Below are positions 36,414-45,118 of a stretch of DNA of 64,000 nucleotides, one piece after another. Source of the stretch: Alphaproteobacteria bacterium. Lineage in GTDB: Bacteria; Pseudomonadota; Alphaproteobacteria; Micropepsales; Micropepsaceae. The notes beneath the pieces were generated by a model that was given only the letters and a program-made list of their open reading frames with translations, was not told the origin of the DNA and did not search any database. Both the position numbers and the translations under genes were made by a program. The first letter of the stretch is position 1; each line of letters starts with the position of its first letter. The stretch is taken from NCBI GenBank assembly GCA_020852655.1, contig JADZAI010000098.1, forward strand, positions 32,498 to 96,497, given 5' to 3'.

Positions 36414-38507
36414 ATGCGGCCGGAAGTTCTGTTTCCTCTGTTTGCGCCTGTGCGGACGCTGCCCGGCGTGGGGCCGCGGATGGGGGAGAAGTTTGCCAAG
36501 ATCGCGGGCGAGCGGGTGCTCGATGTGCTGTGGCTGAAACCGGCGGGCTATGTCGACCGGCGGCTGAAGACGGCGCTCGTGGAGGTCCCCGAGGGCAGCG
36601 TCGCGACGCTGAAGCTGCATGTGCTGTCGCACCAGCCCTCGCCGCCGCGCTCGCGGGCCCCGTACCGCATATTGTGCAGCGACGAGACGGGCGTGGTGGA
36701 ACTGGTCTATTTCGGCGGCCACAACGACTATCTGGCGAAGCTGCTGCCCGAGGGCGCGCTGCGGATCGTCAGCGGGCGGATCGAGCGCCATGATGGACGG
36801 CTCCAGATGGCGCACCCGGACTATGTCGTCGCGCCGGACCAGGCGAACCAGATTCCGGAGATCGAGCCGGTCTATCCGCTGACCGAGGGGCTGACGAACA
36901 AGGCGGTCAGCAAGGCGGCGCGGGGCGCGCTGGTGGTCGCGCCCGACCTGACCGAGTGGCAGGACACGGCGTGGGTTTCCAAGCAGCACTGGCCGTCGTG
37001 GTGGGAGGCGCTGAACGCGATCCACGCGCCGCCGCGGGTGGACGAACAGGCCTCGGAACGGGCGCGCAGGCGCCTCGCCTATGACGAGGTGCTGGCGAAC
37101 CAGCTTGCGCTCATGTTGATCCGGACACGGATGAAGAAGGTCGCGGGGCGCGTGCTCCAGGGCGACGGCGTGCTCAGGGCGCGGCTGAAGGACGCCCTGC
37201 CCTTCGACCTGACGCGGGCGCAGATACGTACGGGCCGCGAGATCGCCGACGACCTGAAGAGCGGCCACCGCATGCTGCGGCTGGTGCAGGGCGACGTCGG
37301 GGCGGGCAAGACGCTGGTTGCGCTGGAGGCGATGCTGCTGGCGGTCGAGGCGGGCGCGCAGGCGGCGCTGATGGCGCCGACCGAACTGCTGGCGCGGCAG
37401 CATTTCGCGACCATCGCGCCGCTGGCGGAGCGGATCGGCATCCGCTCGGAGGTGCTGACCGGGCGCGAGAAGGGACGGCTGCGGACGGCGATCCTGGACG
37501 ATCTGCGCGCGGGGAAGATCCACATCCTGATCGGCACGCATGCGCTGTTCACCGAGGATGTGGGGTTCGACGACCTGGCGCTCGCCGTGGTGGACGAGCA
37601 GCACAAGTTCGGCGTCTCGCAGCGCCTGTCGCTGTCGGGCAAGGGCGGGCGGCCGGCGCATGTGCTGGTCATGACGGCCACGCCGATCCCGCGGACGCTG
37701 GCGCTCACCGCCTATGGCGACATGGAGGTCTCCAAGCTCGACGAGAAGCCGCCGGGACGGCAGGACATCACGACGCGCGCGGTGCCGCTGGGGCGGCTCG
37801 AAGAGGTCGAGCAGGCGGTGGCGCGGGCGATCGGCCAGGGCGACCGGGTCTACTGGGTGTGCCCGCTGATCGAGCAGAACGAGAAGCTGGACGTCGCCGC
37901 GGCGGAGAGCCGCTATCGCGAGCTGGAGAAGCGGTTCGGCATCGACCGGGTCGCGCTGGCGCACGGCAAGATGAAGCAGAGCGAGCGCGACGCGGCGATG
38001 GCCCGGTTCCGTAGCGGCGCGGCCTCGGTGCTGGTGGCGACGACGGTGATCGAGGTCGGCGTCGACGTGCCCGAGGCGACGGTGATGATCGTGGAGCATG
38101 CCGAGCGCTTCGGCCTTGCCCAGCTCCACCAGTTGCGCGGGCGTGTCGGGCGCGGCGCACGGCCGAGCTCGTGCCTGCTGCTCTACCAGGACGATCCGCC
38201 GCTGGGCGATGCGGCGAAGGCGCGGCTGAAGATCATGCGCGAGACGAATGACGGCTTCATCATCGCCGAGGAGGATTTGCGGCTGCGCGGCCCCGGCGAA
38301 GTGCTGGGGACGCGGCAGTCGGGCATGCCGGAGATGCATTTCGCCGATCTGTTCCGCGATGCCGACCTGCTGAGCGTCGCGAATGACGATGCGCGGCTGG
38401 TGATCTCGCGCGATACTGAGCTGACGACGCCCCGCGGCGAGGCGCTGCGGCGTTTGCTCTATCTCTTTGAACGCGATGAGGCGGTGCGCTATCTGCGGTC
38501 GGGTTGA
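36414..38507 (+). CDS. recG: ATP-dependent DNA helicase RecG
   Basis: A branch-migration helicase that restarts stalled forks. The 697-residue protein has the N-terminal wedge/OB domain (TLKLHVLSHQPSPPRSRAPY region, about 60-160), then Walker A GDVGAGKTLVALEAM near residue 294, DEQHKFGVSQR, MTATPIPRTLALTAYGD and the C-terminal GRVGRGARPSSCLLLY and GPGEVLGTRQSG. All superfamily 2 motifs are intact. ATG at 36414 follows GAGCGGGCG. The phosphotransferase gene comes next on the same strand. Confidence 0.96.
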   Translation: MRPEVLFPLFAPVRTLPGVGPRMGEKFAKIAGERVLDVLWLKPAGYVDRRLKTALVEVPEGSVATLKLHVLSHQPSPPRSRAPYRILCSDETGVVELVYFGGHNDYLAKLLPEGALRIVSGRIERHDGRLQMAHPDYVVAPDQANQIPEIEPVYPLTEGLTNKAVSKAARGALVVAPDLTEWQDTAWVSKQHWPSWWEALNAIHAPPRVDEQASERARRRLAYDEVLANQLALMLIRTRMKKVAGRVLQGDGVLRARLKDALPFDLTRAQIRTGREIADDLKSGHRMLRLVQGDVGAGKTLVALEAMLLAVEAGAQAALMAPTELLARQHFATIAPLAERIGIRSEVLTGREKGRLRTAILDDLRAGKIHILIGTHALFTEDVGFDDLALAVVDEQHKFGVSQRLSLSGKGGRPAHVLVMTATPIPRTLALTAYGDMEVSKLDEKPPGRQDITTRAVPLGRLEEVEQAVARAIGQGDRVYWVCPLIEQNEKLDVAAAESRYRELEKRFGIDRVALAHGKMKQSERDAAMARFRSGAASVLVATTVIEVGVDVPEATVMIVEHAERFGLAQLHQLRGRVGRGARPSSCLLLYQDDPPLGDAAKARLKIMRETNDGFIIAEEDLRLRGPGEVLGTRQSGMPEMHFADLFRDADLLSVANDDARLVISRDTELTTPRGEALRRLLYLFERDEAVRYLRSG

Positions 38508-38564
38508 AGCATGGTCGCCCCGGCGCGGGCCATGACGGTAAGGGACGGGTCACAGGCAGGAGCG

Positions 38565-39560
38565 ATGGCGGGATTGGATTTTGAGCCGGCGTTGGCAGCG
38601 GCGCTGACAAGGCATGTGCAGGGGATCACCAGCGTCGGGAAGCTGACGCGGCTGTCGGGCGGGGCGAGCCAGGAGACGTTCGCCTTCGATGCCCATACGG
38701 CAAGCGGCACCCTGCCCCTGATCCTGCGCCGGGCGCCGGGCGGCAGCCGCGACGGCGGCTCGGGCCAGGGTACGGCGCTGGCGACCGAAGCGCGCGCCAT
38801 CACCGCGGCGCGGGCCTGCGGCGTGAAGGCGCCGGAGGTGGTCTATGTGCTGACCCCGCAGGACGGGGTCGGCGACGGCTATGTCATGGAGCGCGTCGAG
38901 GGCGAGACGCTGGCGCGCAAGATCCTGCGCGACAAGGAATTCGACGCGGTGCGGCCGAAGCTCGCCTATCAGTGCGGGCAGGCGATGGCGCAGATCCATC
39001 AGGCCGATGCGAGCCAGGTGCCGGAGCTGCGGCTCGTGACCGGGCCGCAGCAGCTCGCCGAATATTACGAGCGCTACCGGGCCTATGACCTGCCGAAGCC
39101 GGTCTTCGAGATGGCCTTCGCGTGGCTGAAGCCGCGCATCAAGGAGCCGAAGCGCACCGTCATGGTGCATGGCGACTTCCGGCATGGGAACATCATGATC
39201 TCGCCCAAGACCGGCCTCGCTGCCGTGCTGGACTGGGAGATCGTGCATCGCGGCGATCCGCTGGAGGACCTCTCGTGGATCTGCATCAACGCCTGGCGCT
39301 TCGGCGTGACGGGCAAGGTGGTCGGCGGCTTCGGGGACGTGCCGGAGATGCTGGCCGGCTATCGCGACGCGGGCGGCGATGCCTACACGGTGGAGGACGT
39401 GCGGACCTGGGAGGTCATGGGCAGCCTCAAATGGGGCATCATGTGCATGGGCATGTATGAGGTGTTCCGCACCGGCTATGACCGCTCGGTCGAGCGCGCC
39501 GCGATCGGCCGCCGGTCGTCGGAAAACGAAATCGACCTCGTCAATCTGCTGATCGGGTGA
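38565..39560 (+). CDS. Kinase-fold phosphotransferase of the ACAD10/11-like type
   Basis: A 331-residue APH-like protein. The catalytic loop is VMVHGDFRHGNIMIS near residue 205 and the metal motif is LAAVLDWEIVHRGDPLEDL. The N-lobe has the glycine-rich LSGGASQETFAFD. This subgroup corresponds to the kinase half of ACAD10/11, which phosphorylates 4-hydroxyacyl-CoA before a dehydrogenase step. It is followed after 4 bases by a DUF6285 gene, its usual companion. Starts at 38511 and 38532 are in frame; the chosen ATG has AGGAG close upstream and gives the family-like N-terminus MAGLDFEPALAAAL. Confidence 0.85.
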   Translation: MAGLDFEPALAAALTRHVQGITSVGKLTRLSGGASQETFAFDAHTASGTLPLILRRAPGGSRDGGSGQGTALATEARAITAARACGVKAPEVVYVLTPQDGVGDGYVMERVEGETLARKILRDKEFDAVRPKLAYQCGQAMAQIHQADASQVPELRLVTGPQQLAEYYERYRAYDLPKPVFEMAFAWLKPRIKEPKRTVMVHGDFRHGNIMISPKTGLAAVLDWEIVHRGDPLEDLSWICINAWRFGVTGKVVGGFGDVPEMLAGYRDAGGDAYTVEDVRTWEVMGSLKWGIMCMGMYEVFRTGYDRSVERAAIGRRSSENEIDLVNLLIG

Positions 39561-39564
39561 CGCC

Positions 39565-39957
39565 ATGATGGACAAGCCGACCCTTGCCGAGATCATCACT
39601 GCGGCGCGCGAGTTTCTGGAGAACAAGGCGATGCCCGAGTTGACCGGGCGGACCGCGTTTCACGCCCGCGTGGCGGCCAATGCGCTGGCGATCGCCGAGC
39701 GCGAGATCACGATCGGACCGGCCGCGGCGGAAGCCGAACATGCGCGGCTGACGCTGCTGCTGAACCGGCACGGCACGCTGGAGGAGCTGAACGCCGCGCT
39801 GTGCGCGCGCATCTCGTCCGGCGACATGGACCTCGACACGCCGGGGCTCGCCGAGCATCTGCGCCTCACGACGATCGACAAGGTGCGGATCGACCAGCCG
39901 AACTATTCCGGGCTCAAGACGGCGCTGGCTCGTGAAGATCGGGGCGCCGCAGTATGA
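39565..39957 (+). CDS. DUF6285 domain protein
   Basis: A 130-residue helical protein, MMDKPTLAEIITAAREFLEN, usually encoded next to kinase-fold phosphotransferases and acyl-CoA dehydrogenases. Function is unknown; an accessory role in hydroxyacyl-CoA metabolism is inferred from that neighbourhood. KVRIDQPNYSG near the C-terminus is the most conserved-looking segment. The 3' end overlaps the convergent ABC permease gene by 44 bases. A second ATG lies one codon in. Confidence 0.8.
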   Translation: MMDKPTLAEIITAAREFLENKAMPELTGRTAFHARVAANALAIAEREITIGPAAAEAEHARLTLLLNRHGTLEELNAALCARISSGDMDLDTPGLAEHLRLTTIDKVRIDQPNYSGLKTALAREDRGAAV

Positions 39958-41281
39958 GCGCCCAGACGAAGATCGCCTGACCCCAGGCGAGCAGCGGGTT
40001 GAGCCAGGTCGGCTCGAACGGGCCGGGGAAGAAGAACACCCCTGCCCCGGAGCCGTATCCGCCGAGCAGCCCGGGCAGGATCACATAGGCGAGGCCGAGG
40101 ATTGCGAGCGCGCCGAGGTCCGAGCGCTTGCCGACCTGCCCCAGTCCCATGATGATGAAGATGCCGCAGTCGCGCAGCAGGAAGCCTAAGCCCGCCGCGA
40201 CCACCGTGCCGCCGCGCCCGAAATCGCTGTTGCCGATGGTCGCCTGATCCCAGGGGATGAAGACGATCACGACAATGCCGGCAGCGAAGGTCGCGGCATA
40301 GGCGAAGGCCCAGGCCGGCAGGCGGGCGACGAAGGCGAAGAGGTGTCCCCGGCCGAAGCGGCGGACGAGCCAGCGATAGGCGACGACCTCCTTGGGTTCG
40401 ACGAAGGCCATCACATAGGTGACGACGGCCAGCGCGAGGCCGGCCTGCACAGCGCGGATGCCGATGCGGGCATCGAGCGCGATGATGTAGTTGCGCCATT
40501 CGTCGAAGCCGGCGGCGTAGATCGCGACATAGGCGATGAAGGCTAGCCAGACCAGCGGGCCGTTGCGGACCTGAAGCTCGGTGCGCATCAGCCGGTAGTT
40601 GGCGATCAGCGTCCAGGCGACGAAGCTGAGCAGCGAGCCGACATAGAAGCCGGAGGCGGTGTAGTCGAGGCCCCACCAGCGGACGGTATCAAGCACCGCG
40701 CTGCCGCCGTTCCAGCGGCGGAACAGCGAGTCCGGATCGGCGGTCTGCCAGACGCGCCAGACGAGGCCCGCGGCGATGAGGCCGAAGAGCTGGTAGATGA
40801 AGACGTCGAAGCGCGAATGGCTGAGCCGGCGCCGCACCGCGACGAGGCTGGCCATCATAGCGACGGCATGGGCGAAGAGCCCCATACCGGCGAAATAGAC
40901 GATGTCGTCGAGCGCCTGGCCCGGACGGTCGCCGGTAAGGTCGGCGAAGACGATGACCGAGAGGCAGATGAGTCCGCCGAGCCAGGCGAGCGCGGTCGCG
41001 CCCAGCAACTTGCCCCAGACCATCGTCCAGGGCGCGATCGCCGAGAGGCGCTGGGCGTCCCAGGTCTTGCCGGCGATCTCCTCCACCACGGCGTTCGCGG
41101 CCATGCGCGTGCCCCAGACGACGACGATGCCGTAGAAGACGGTCTCCGCCGTGCCGACCGCGCCTTCGAGGCCGCCGGAGGTGAGGGACAGCAGCAGCAG
41201 CGCGGCGATGACGACGCCGGTCAGCAGCAGGCGGCGCTCTGTGAGCTCGACCCAGACATTACGCAGGAGTTCGGGATTCAT
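39914..41281 (-). CDS. ABC transporter membrane protein
   Basis: A 455-residue integral membrane protein with about 10-12 hydrophobic segments and a short C-terminal tail. The N-terminus (LLRNVWVELTERRLLLTGVVI) is typical of ABC-2-type permeases, and it is encoded with an ATPase gene that overlaps its start by four bases. A charged motif WDAQRLSAIAPWTMVWGKLLG after the second segment also occurs in ABC-2 permeases as the coupling region. Substrate is unknown. No periplasmic binding protein is present, which points to export. Confidence 0.8.
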   Translation of the reverse strand: MNPELLRNVWVELTERRLLLTGVVIAALLLLSLTSGGLEGAVGTAETVFYGIVVVWGTRMAANAVVEEIAGKTWDAQRLSAIAPWTMVWGKLLGATALAWLGGLICLSVIVFADLTGDRPGQALDDIVYFAGMGLFAHAVAMMASLVAVRRRLSHSRFDVFIYQLFGLIAAGLVWRVWQTADPDSLFRRWNGGSAVLDTVRWWGLDYTASGFYVGSLLSFVAWTLIANYRLMRTELQVRNGPLVWLAFIAYVAIYAAGFDEWRNYIIALDARIGIRAVQAGLALAVVTYVMAFVEPKEVVAYRWLVRRFGRGHLFAFVARLPAWAFAYAATFAAGIVVIVFIPWDQATIGNSDFGRGGTVVAAGLGFLLRDCGIFIIMGLGQVGKRSDLGALAILGLAYVILPGLLGGYGSGAGVFFFPGPFEPTWLNPLLAWGQAIFVWALILRRPDLHEPAPS

Positions 41282-42189
41282 TCGGCGGCCCGCCGGGTTT
41301 CGTCGAGATAGGCCTGTTCGAGCGAGCGTTTCGTCTCGGCGAAGGCGACGAGCTGATAGCCGGCGCCGACGACGGCGCGGATGGTCGCGGTGCGGCGGCC
41401 GGGCGAATCGAGCGTCACCTGGGTGACGGCGCCCTCGGTCACCGCCTTCTCGACGCCCGGCAGCGCCAGCACGAAGTCGTTGAAGGCGGCGATCGGGGAG
41501 TCGAGTTCGATGGCATAGACGGCACGGTCGGCCTGAAGTGTCACCGCCTGCCCGCCCACCAGCTTGCCGTCGCGGATGATGAGCATGAAGGAGGAATAAT
41601 CCTCAAGCTCGGCCAGGATGTGCGACGAGACCACCAGCGTCATGCCGCCGGCGCGCAGTTCGAGGAAGAGATGCGACAGCGCGCGGCGGGCATCGGGGTC
41701 GAGGCCGGCAGCGGGCTCGTCGAGCAGGATGACGCGCGGCTCGTGGACGATGCTCTGGCCGATGGCGAGGCGCTGGCGGAGGCCGCGGGAAAGCTCGACG
41801 GCGCGGGTGTCCATGCGGTCGAGCAGACCCACCCGGGCGGCGGCTTTCTCGACGGCGGCGTCGACCCTGCGGCCGCGCAGGCCGTGCGCCATCGCGGCGA
41901 AGGAAAGGCAGCGGCGGACCGAGAGCGTGTCGTAGAGGCCGAAGAAGTCCGGCAGGTAGGAGAGGATTTCGTGGATCCGGCGCGGCGCCTGCTGGGTGTC
42001 GACGCCGTCGATGAGGACGCGGCCGCTATAGGGCATCTCCAGCGCCGCGACGCAGCGCATCAGCGTCGTCTTGCCGGCGCCGTTCGGGCCGACGAGGGCG
42101 GTGATCGTCCCGGCCTCCACGCGCAGCGAGACGCCGTCGAGGGCGCGCTTGGACGGGTATTCGTAGACGAGGTTCTGGACCTCGATCAT
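41278..42189 (-). CDS. ABC transporter ATP-binding protein
   Basis: A 303-residue ATPase that should power the downstream permease. Walker A is GPNGAGKTTLMR near residue 35, the signature is LSRGLRQRLAIGQ, and Walker B is VILLDEPAAGLDPDARR; the H-loop is VVSSHILAELEDYS. The signature has LSRG where most have LSGG, a variant found in ABC-2 exporters. A C-terminal extension of about 80 residues (after 220) resembles the Ycf-like tail of such exporters. The start is divergent-free: the HAD gene lies upstream on the same strand, 78 bases away. Confidence 0.93.
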   Translation of the reverse strand: MIEVQNLVYEYPSKRALDGVSLRVEAGTITALVGPNGAGKTTLMRCVAALEMPYSGRVLIDGVDTQQAPRRIHEILSYLPDFFGLYDTLSVRRCLSFAAMAHGLRGRRVDAAVEKAAARVGLLDRMDTRAVELSRGLRQRLAIGQSIVHEPRVILLDEPAAGLDPDARRALSHLFLELRAGGMTLVVSSHILAELEDYSSFMLIIRDGKLVGGQAVTLQADRAVYAIELDSPIAAFNDFVLALPGVEKAVTEGAVTQVTLDSPGRRTATIRAVVGAGYQLVAFAETKRSLEQAYLDETRRAAE

Positions 42190-42267
42190 GGACGGCTCAC
42201 GCGCTGGCTCCCTCCCGGCCTGGCGCGCAGCTTCGCCTGATTTGCCGCCGGGTGCCAGATGCGCCGG

Positions 42268-42927
42268 TCACACGGCGGCGGCGAGAGCGGCATGGCAGGC
42301 GGCGGGCAATTCCTCCGGCGCCTGGATCATGTGGCCGGCGCCGGCATCGGCGAGCTCGGCCTGGCCGCCATAGCCCCAGAGGACACCGATGCTGGCGACG
42401 CCGTTGCGGCGGGCGGCGAGGATGTCGTTGTCGCGGTCGCCGACCATGCAGACGCGGCCCGGCGCGAGGCCATGCGTTGCGAGGATATGCGCGATGAGCT
42501 CGCCCTTGTCGTCGAAGCGGCCGTCGAGCTCGGCGCCGTAGACGGCGGAGAGGTAGGGCGCGAAGCCGAAGCGTTCGACGATGCGGCTCGCGAAAACATG
42601 CGCCTTGGCGGTGCACAGCATCAGATCGAAGCCGGCGTCCTTGAGGGCGGCGACGGCTTCGAGGATGCCGGGATAGGGCGTCGCCTCGAAGATGCCCGTG
42701 GCGGCGTAGCGTTCACGGTAAAGCCGTACCGCCTCTTCGGGATCATGCGCGCCGCCCAGGAGCCACGCGAAGGTGTGCCGCAGCGGGGGACCGATCACCC
42801 AGCGGAGGTCGTCGGCAGGGTCGAGCGCGAAGCCGATCCCGGCGAGGGCATGGCGGTAACTGCCGAGGATGCCGACCTGGGGGTCGAGCAATGTGCCGTC
42901 GAGATCGAGCAGAATCGTTCGGGGCAT
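42268..42927 (-). CDS. HAD phosphatase, phosphoglycolate phosphatase-like
   Basis: A 219-residue subfamily IA HAD hydrolase with the nucleophile in LLDLDGTLLDPQ near residue 7, the motif II region LMLCTAKAHVFASRI and motif IV MVGDRDNDILAARR. The cap has the typical helical insertion (residues 15-80). Substrate is not set by sequence; the best guess is a small phosphorylated metabolite such as phosphoglycolate. The ATG giving MPRTILLDLDG is fixed by the motif. Divergent from a small secreted-protein gene with 100 bases between. Confidence 0.85.
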   Translation of the reverse strand: MPRTILLDLDGTLLDPQVGILGSYRHALAGIGFALDPADDLRWVIGPPLRHTFAWLLGGAHDPEEAVRLYRERYAATGIFEATPYPGILEAVAALKDAGFDLMLCTAKAHVFASRIVERFGFAPYLSAVYGAELDGRFDDKGELIAHILATHGLAPGRVCMVGDRDNDILAARRNGVASIGVLWGYGGQAELADAGAGHMIQAPEELPAACHAALAAAV

Positions 42928-43027
42928 GCGGCGACGTAACGGGTCGGGGCAGCGGGGGCAATCGAAATGGCGCTGGATTGCCCGCAGCCGCGATTGGAGC
43001 TTGGATGCGAGGAAACGAGGGGAGCCG

Positions 43028-43423
43028 ATGCGCAGCATAGCGATCGCGGCCGCAGTGTCGGCTGCCTTACTGCCTGCCGGGTGGGCCGAGGACAGGTCCG
43101 AAGGGGTGACGTTCGAGCCTGGCGCCAAGCTTGCGACGGTGTCAGGCACGCTGTCGGGCGCCGACGTGCATCGCTATACGCTGGCGGCACGCAAGGGCGA
43201 TGTCGTCGCCTATCGCTTCAAGCCTTCCGGAACCTATCGCTGCTATTTCGACCTGGCAGGGCCGAACGGCGCGTTGCTGTTCGACGGCACGATGGACGGT
43301 CACGACACCACCGCAGCGGCCCCGGCCGATGGCGACTACACCGTGCGCATCTTCCTGGCGCCCGAAAGCGATCCGCCCGACGAGACCTGCAACTACAGCT
43401 TCGAATTCGAGATCGAGGGCTGA
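43028..43423 (+). CDS. Small secreted beta-sandwich protein of unknown function
   Basis: A 131-residue product starting MRSIAIAAAVSAALLPAGWA, a Sec signal. GAGGGGAGCC just before the ATG fits a ribosome-binding site. The mature part has strands alternating with acidic turns (FDLAGPNGALLFDGTMDGHD, DYTVRIFLAP) and two cysteines near the middle and the end, consistent with an immunoglobulin-like or PPC-type C-terminal domain. I cannot assign a function. It is convergent with the thiolase gene, separated by a terminator. Confidence 0.65.
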   Translation: MRSIAIAAAVSAALLPAGWAEDRSEGVTFEPGAKLATVSGTLSGADVHRYTLAARKGDVVAYRFKPSGTYRCYFDLAGPNGALLFDGTMDGHDTTAAAPADGDYTVRIFLAPESDPPDETCNYSFEFEIEG

Positions 43424-43455
43424 GCGCGGGCCGATGGGGCGGTTGGCGTTTGGCC

Positions 43456-43486
43456 AAACGAAAAGGGCCGGCGCGACGGCCGGCCC
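43456..43486 (-). terminator. Intrinsic terminator of the thiolase gene
   Basis: A perfect GC-rich stem (GGGCCGGC / GCCGGCCC around a 6-base loop, 43465-43486) is followed on the minus strand by TTTTCGTTT. This is a good rho-independent terminator for the gene ending at 43510; it also lies past the convergent gene ending at 43423. Confidence 0.8.
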
Positions 43487-43509
43487 CTTCCCTATTCGCG
43501 TGCGCCGGA

Positions 43510-44712
43510 TCAGGCGCCCATGGCGCCGATGATGGCGACCGAGCAGACATTCGACGACGGGGCGCCGCCGAGATTGTGGGTCATGCCGATCGAGGGGTTC
43601 TTGAGCTGGCGGGCGCCGGCCCGGCCCTGGAGCTGGAGATACATCTCGTAGAGCATGCGGAGGCCCGAGGCGCCGATCGGGTGGCCGAAGCATTTGAGGC
43701 CGCCGTCGATCTGGCACGGCACCTGGCCGTCGGCGTCGTAGAAGCCGTTCAGCACGTCCTTCCAGCCTTCGCCTTCGCGGCTGATATGCAGGTCTTCCAT
43801 CGTCACCAGCTCGGTGATCGAGAAGCAGTCATGCACTTCCATCATCGAGACCTGGTTGCGCGGGTCCTTGATGCCGGCTTCCTCATAGGCCTTCCGTGAC
43901 GCGATGCGGGCAGTGTGGAAATACGAGCCGTCCCACGAATTGTGCTGGCTCTCGAGGCCGTTCGAGACCGAGAGCTGGAGCGCCTTGACCGTGATGAGGT
44001 CCTTCTTGCCGAGGCCGCGGGCGATCTCGGGCGTCGTCACGATCGCGGCGGCCGCACCGTCCGACACGCCGCAGCAATCGAAGAGGCCAAGCGGCTCGGC
44101 GATCATCGGGGCGTTGAAGCACATCTCTTCGGTGATGGGCTTCTGAAGATGCGCCTTCGGGTTCTTCGCACCGTTCGCGTGGCTCTTGACCGAGACATGC
44201 GCGATGGCGCGCTTGAGCTCTTCCTTCGAGACGCCGTGCTTGGTGCGATAGGCGGAAGCAAGTTGGGCGAAATTGCCGGGCGCCGAGCCGTTCGCCATCC
44301 ACAGCGGATTGAGCGTGCCGGGCTGGCCTGTGGGCAGACCGCCATAGCCGGTGTCCTTCAGCTTCTCGACGCCGATCGCGAGGGCGATGTCATAGGCGCC
44401 TGAGGCGACGCCGTAGACCGCGCCGCGGAAGGCTTCCGAACCGCCTGCGCAGAAATTCTCGACGCGCGTGACGGCGACGTTGGGCAGGCGCAGCGCGATC
44501 GAGGCGGGCGTGCCACCCTTGCCGACGCCGACCTCGTCGATGTGGGTCGAATGCCAGGCGGCGCCGATCATCGAGCCGTCAATGCCGGCATCGCTGAGCG
44601 CCTCCAGATAGGCCTCGACCATGAGCTCGTCGCCGCCCATGTCCCAGCGCTCGCCGAATTTCGAGCAGCCCATGCCAAGAATGGCGACCTTGTCCCTGAT
44701 GCCGGATGCCAT
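43510..44712 (-). CDS. Thiolase, SCP2/lipid-transfer type
   Basis: A 400-residue thiolase-fold protein. The nucleophile is C88 in VENFCAGGSEAFRGAV, and the His of the active site is in CFGHPIGASGLRMLYEM near residue 345; the late motif HNLGGAPSSNV lacks the second cysteine of degradative thiolases. That pattern fits SCP2-type or steroid-side-chain thiolases, which often work with a DUF35 partner. GAGGAGAG precedes the ATG. No adjacent DUF35 gene, but an HMG-CoA-synthase-like/DUF35 fusion is encoded 4 kb away. Confidence 0.9.
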   Translation of the reverse strand: MASGIRDKVAILGMGCSKFGERWDMGGDELMVEAYLEALSDAGIDGSMIGAAWHSTHIDEVGVGKGGTPASIALRLPNVAVTRVENFCAGGSEAFRGAVYGVASGAYDIALAIGVEKLKDTGYGGLPTGQPGTLNPLWMANGSAPGNFAQLASAYRTKHGVSKEELKRAIAHVSVKSHANGAKNPKAHLQKPITEEMCFNAPMIAEPLGLFDCCGVSDGAAAAIVTTPEIARGLGKKDLITVKALQLSVSNGLESQHNSWDGSYFHTARIASRKAYEEAGIKDPRNQVSMMEVHDCFSITELVTMEDLHISREGEGWKDVLNGFYDADGQVPCQIDGGLKCFGHPIGASGLRMLYEMYLQLQGRAGARQLKNPSIGMTHNLGGAPSSNVCSVAIIGAMGA

Positions 44713-44813
44713 GCGTCTCTCCTCAAATCGGCGAAGCGGATGCGCGGAAGTCTAGGCCGGGATTGGGACTGGTTGAAGATGGCGCGCGGGGAAACGGCGT
44801 GGTATTTTGAAAG

Positions 44814-44835
44814 TGACTAGTCAGATGACTAGTCA
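44814..44835 (+). promoter_or_regulatory. Duplicated palindromic operator of the Phd-VapC pair
   Basis: TGACTAGTCA, a perfect 10-base palindrome, occurs twice with a start-to-start distance of 12 bases (44814-44823 and 44826-44835). It sits just before the antitoxin ribosome-binding site GAGG. Phd/YefM proteins bind duplicated palindromes of this kind, so it is very likely the autoregulatory operator. Confidence 0.75.
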
Positions 44836-44848
44836 AAATGAGGTTGAT

Positions 44849-45118
44849 GTGACCGAGAAACTCAGGGAATGGCCGCTCGCGGAGGCCAAGGCGAAATTCA
44901 GCGAGCTGATCGACATCGCGGAAAAACATGGGCCACAGATGGTGACGCGGCGCGGGAAGCCTGCCGTCGTGCTCGTTCCGGCCGACCAATGGGGCGACAA
45001 GCCATCCCGGAAGTATCGCGACATCAAGGAATGGCTGCTGGCGCCCGAGGCGCGTATCGAGCACCTGCCCGTTCCGGACCGCAAGGCGTATCGGTGGCGC
45101 AAGCCGCCGAAGTTCTGA
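44849..45118 (+). CDS. Phd/YefM-type antitoxin
   Basis: An 89-residue antitoxin with the Phd fold: WPLAEAKAKFSELIDIAEKHGPQ near residue 7 and TRRGKPAVVLVPADQWG form the DNA-binding domain, followed by a basic/aromatic tail (KAYRWRKPPKF) that should bind the toxin. The GTG start is chosen because GAGG (44840-44843) lies 5 bases before it; an in-frame ATG at 44825 lies inside the operator and would add 8 residues. Its stop overlaps the toxin ATG. Confidence 0.88.
   Translation: MTEKLREWPLAEAKAKFSELIDIAEKHGPQMVTRRGKPAVVLVPADQWGDKPSRKYRDIKEWLLAPEARIEHLPVPDRKAYRWRKPPKF

Noticed and set aside
36174..38339. 721-codon open frame opposite recG
   Set aside because: Shadow of recG, with highly biased Arg/Pro/His composition.
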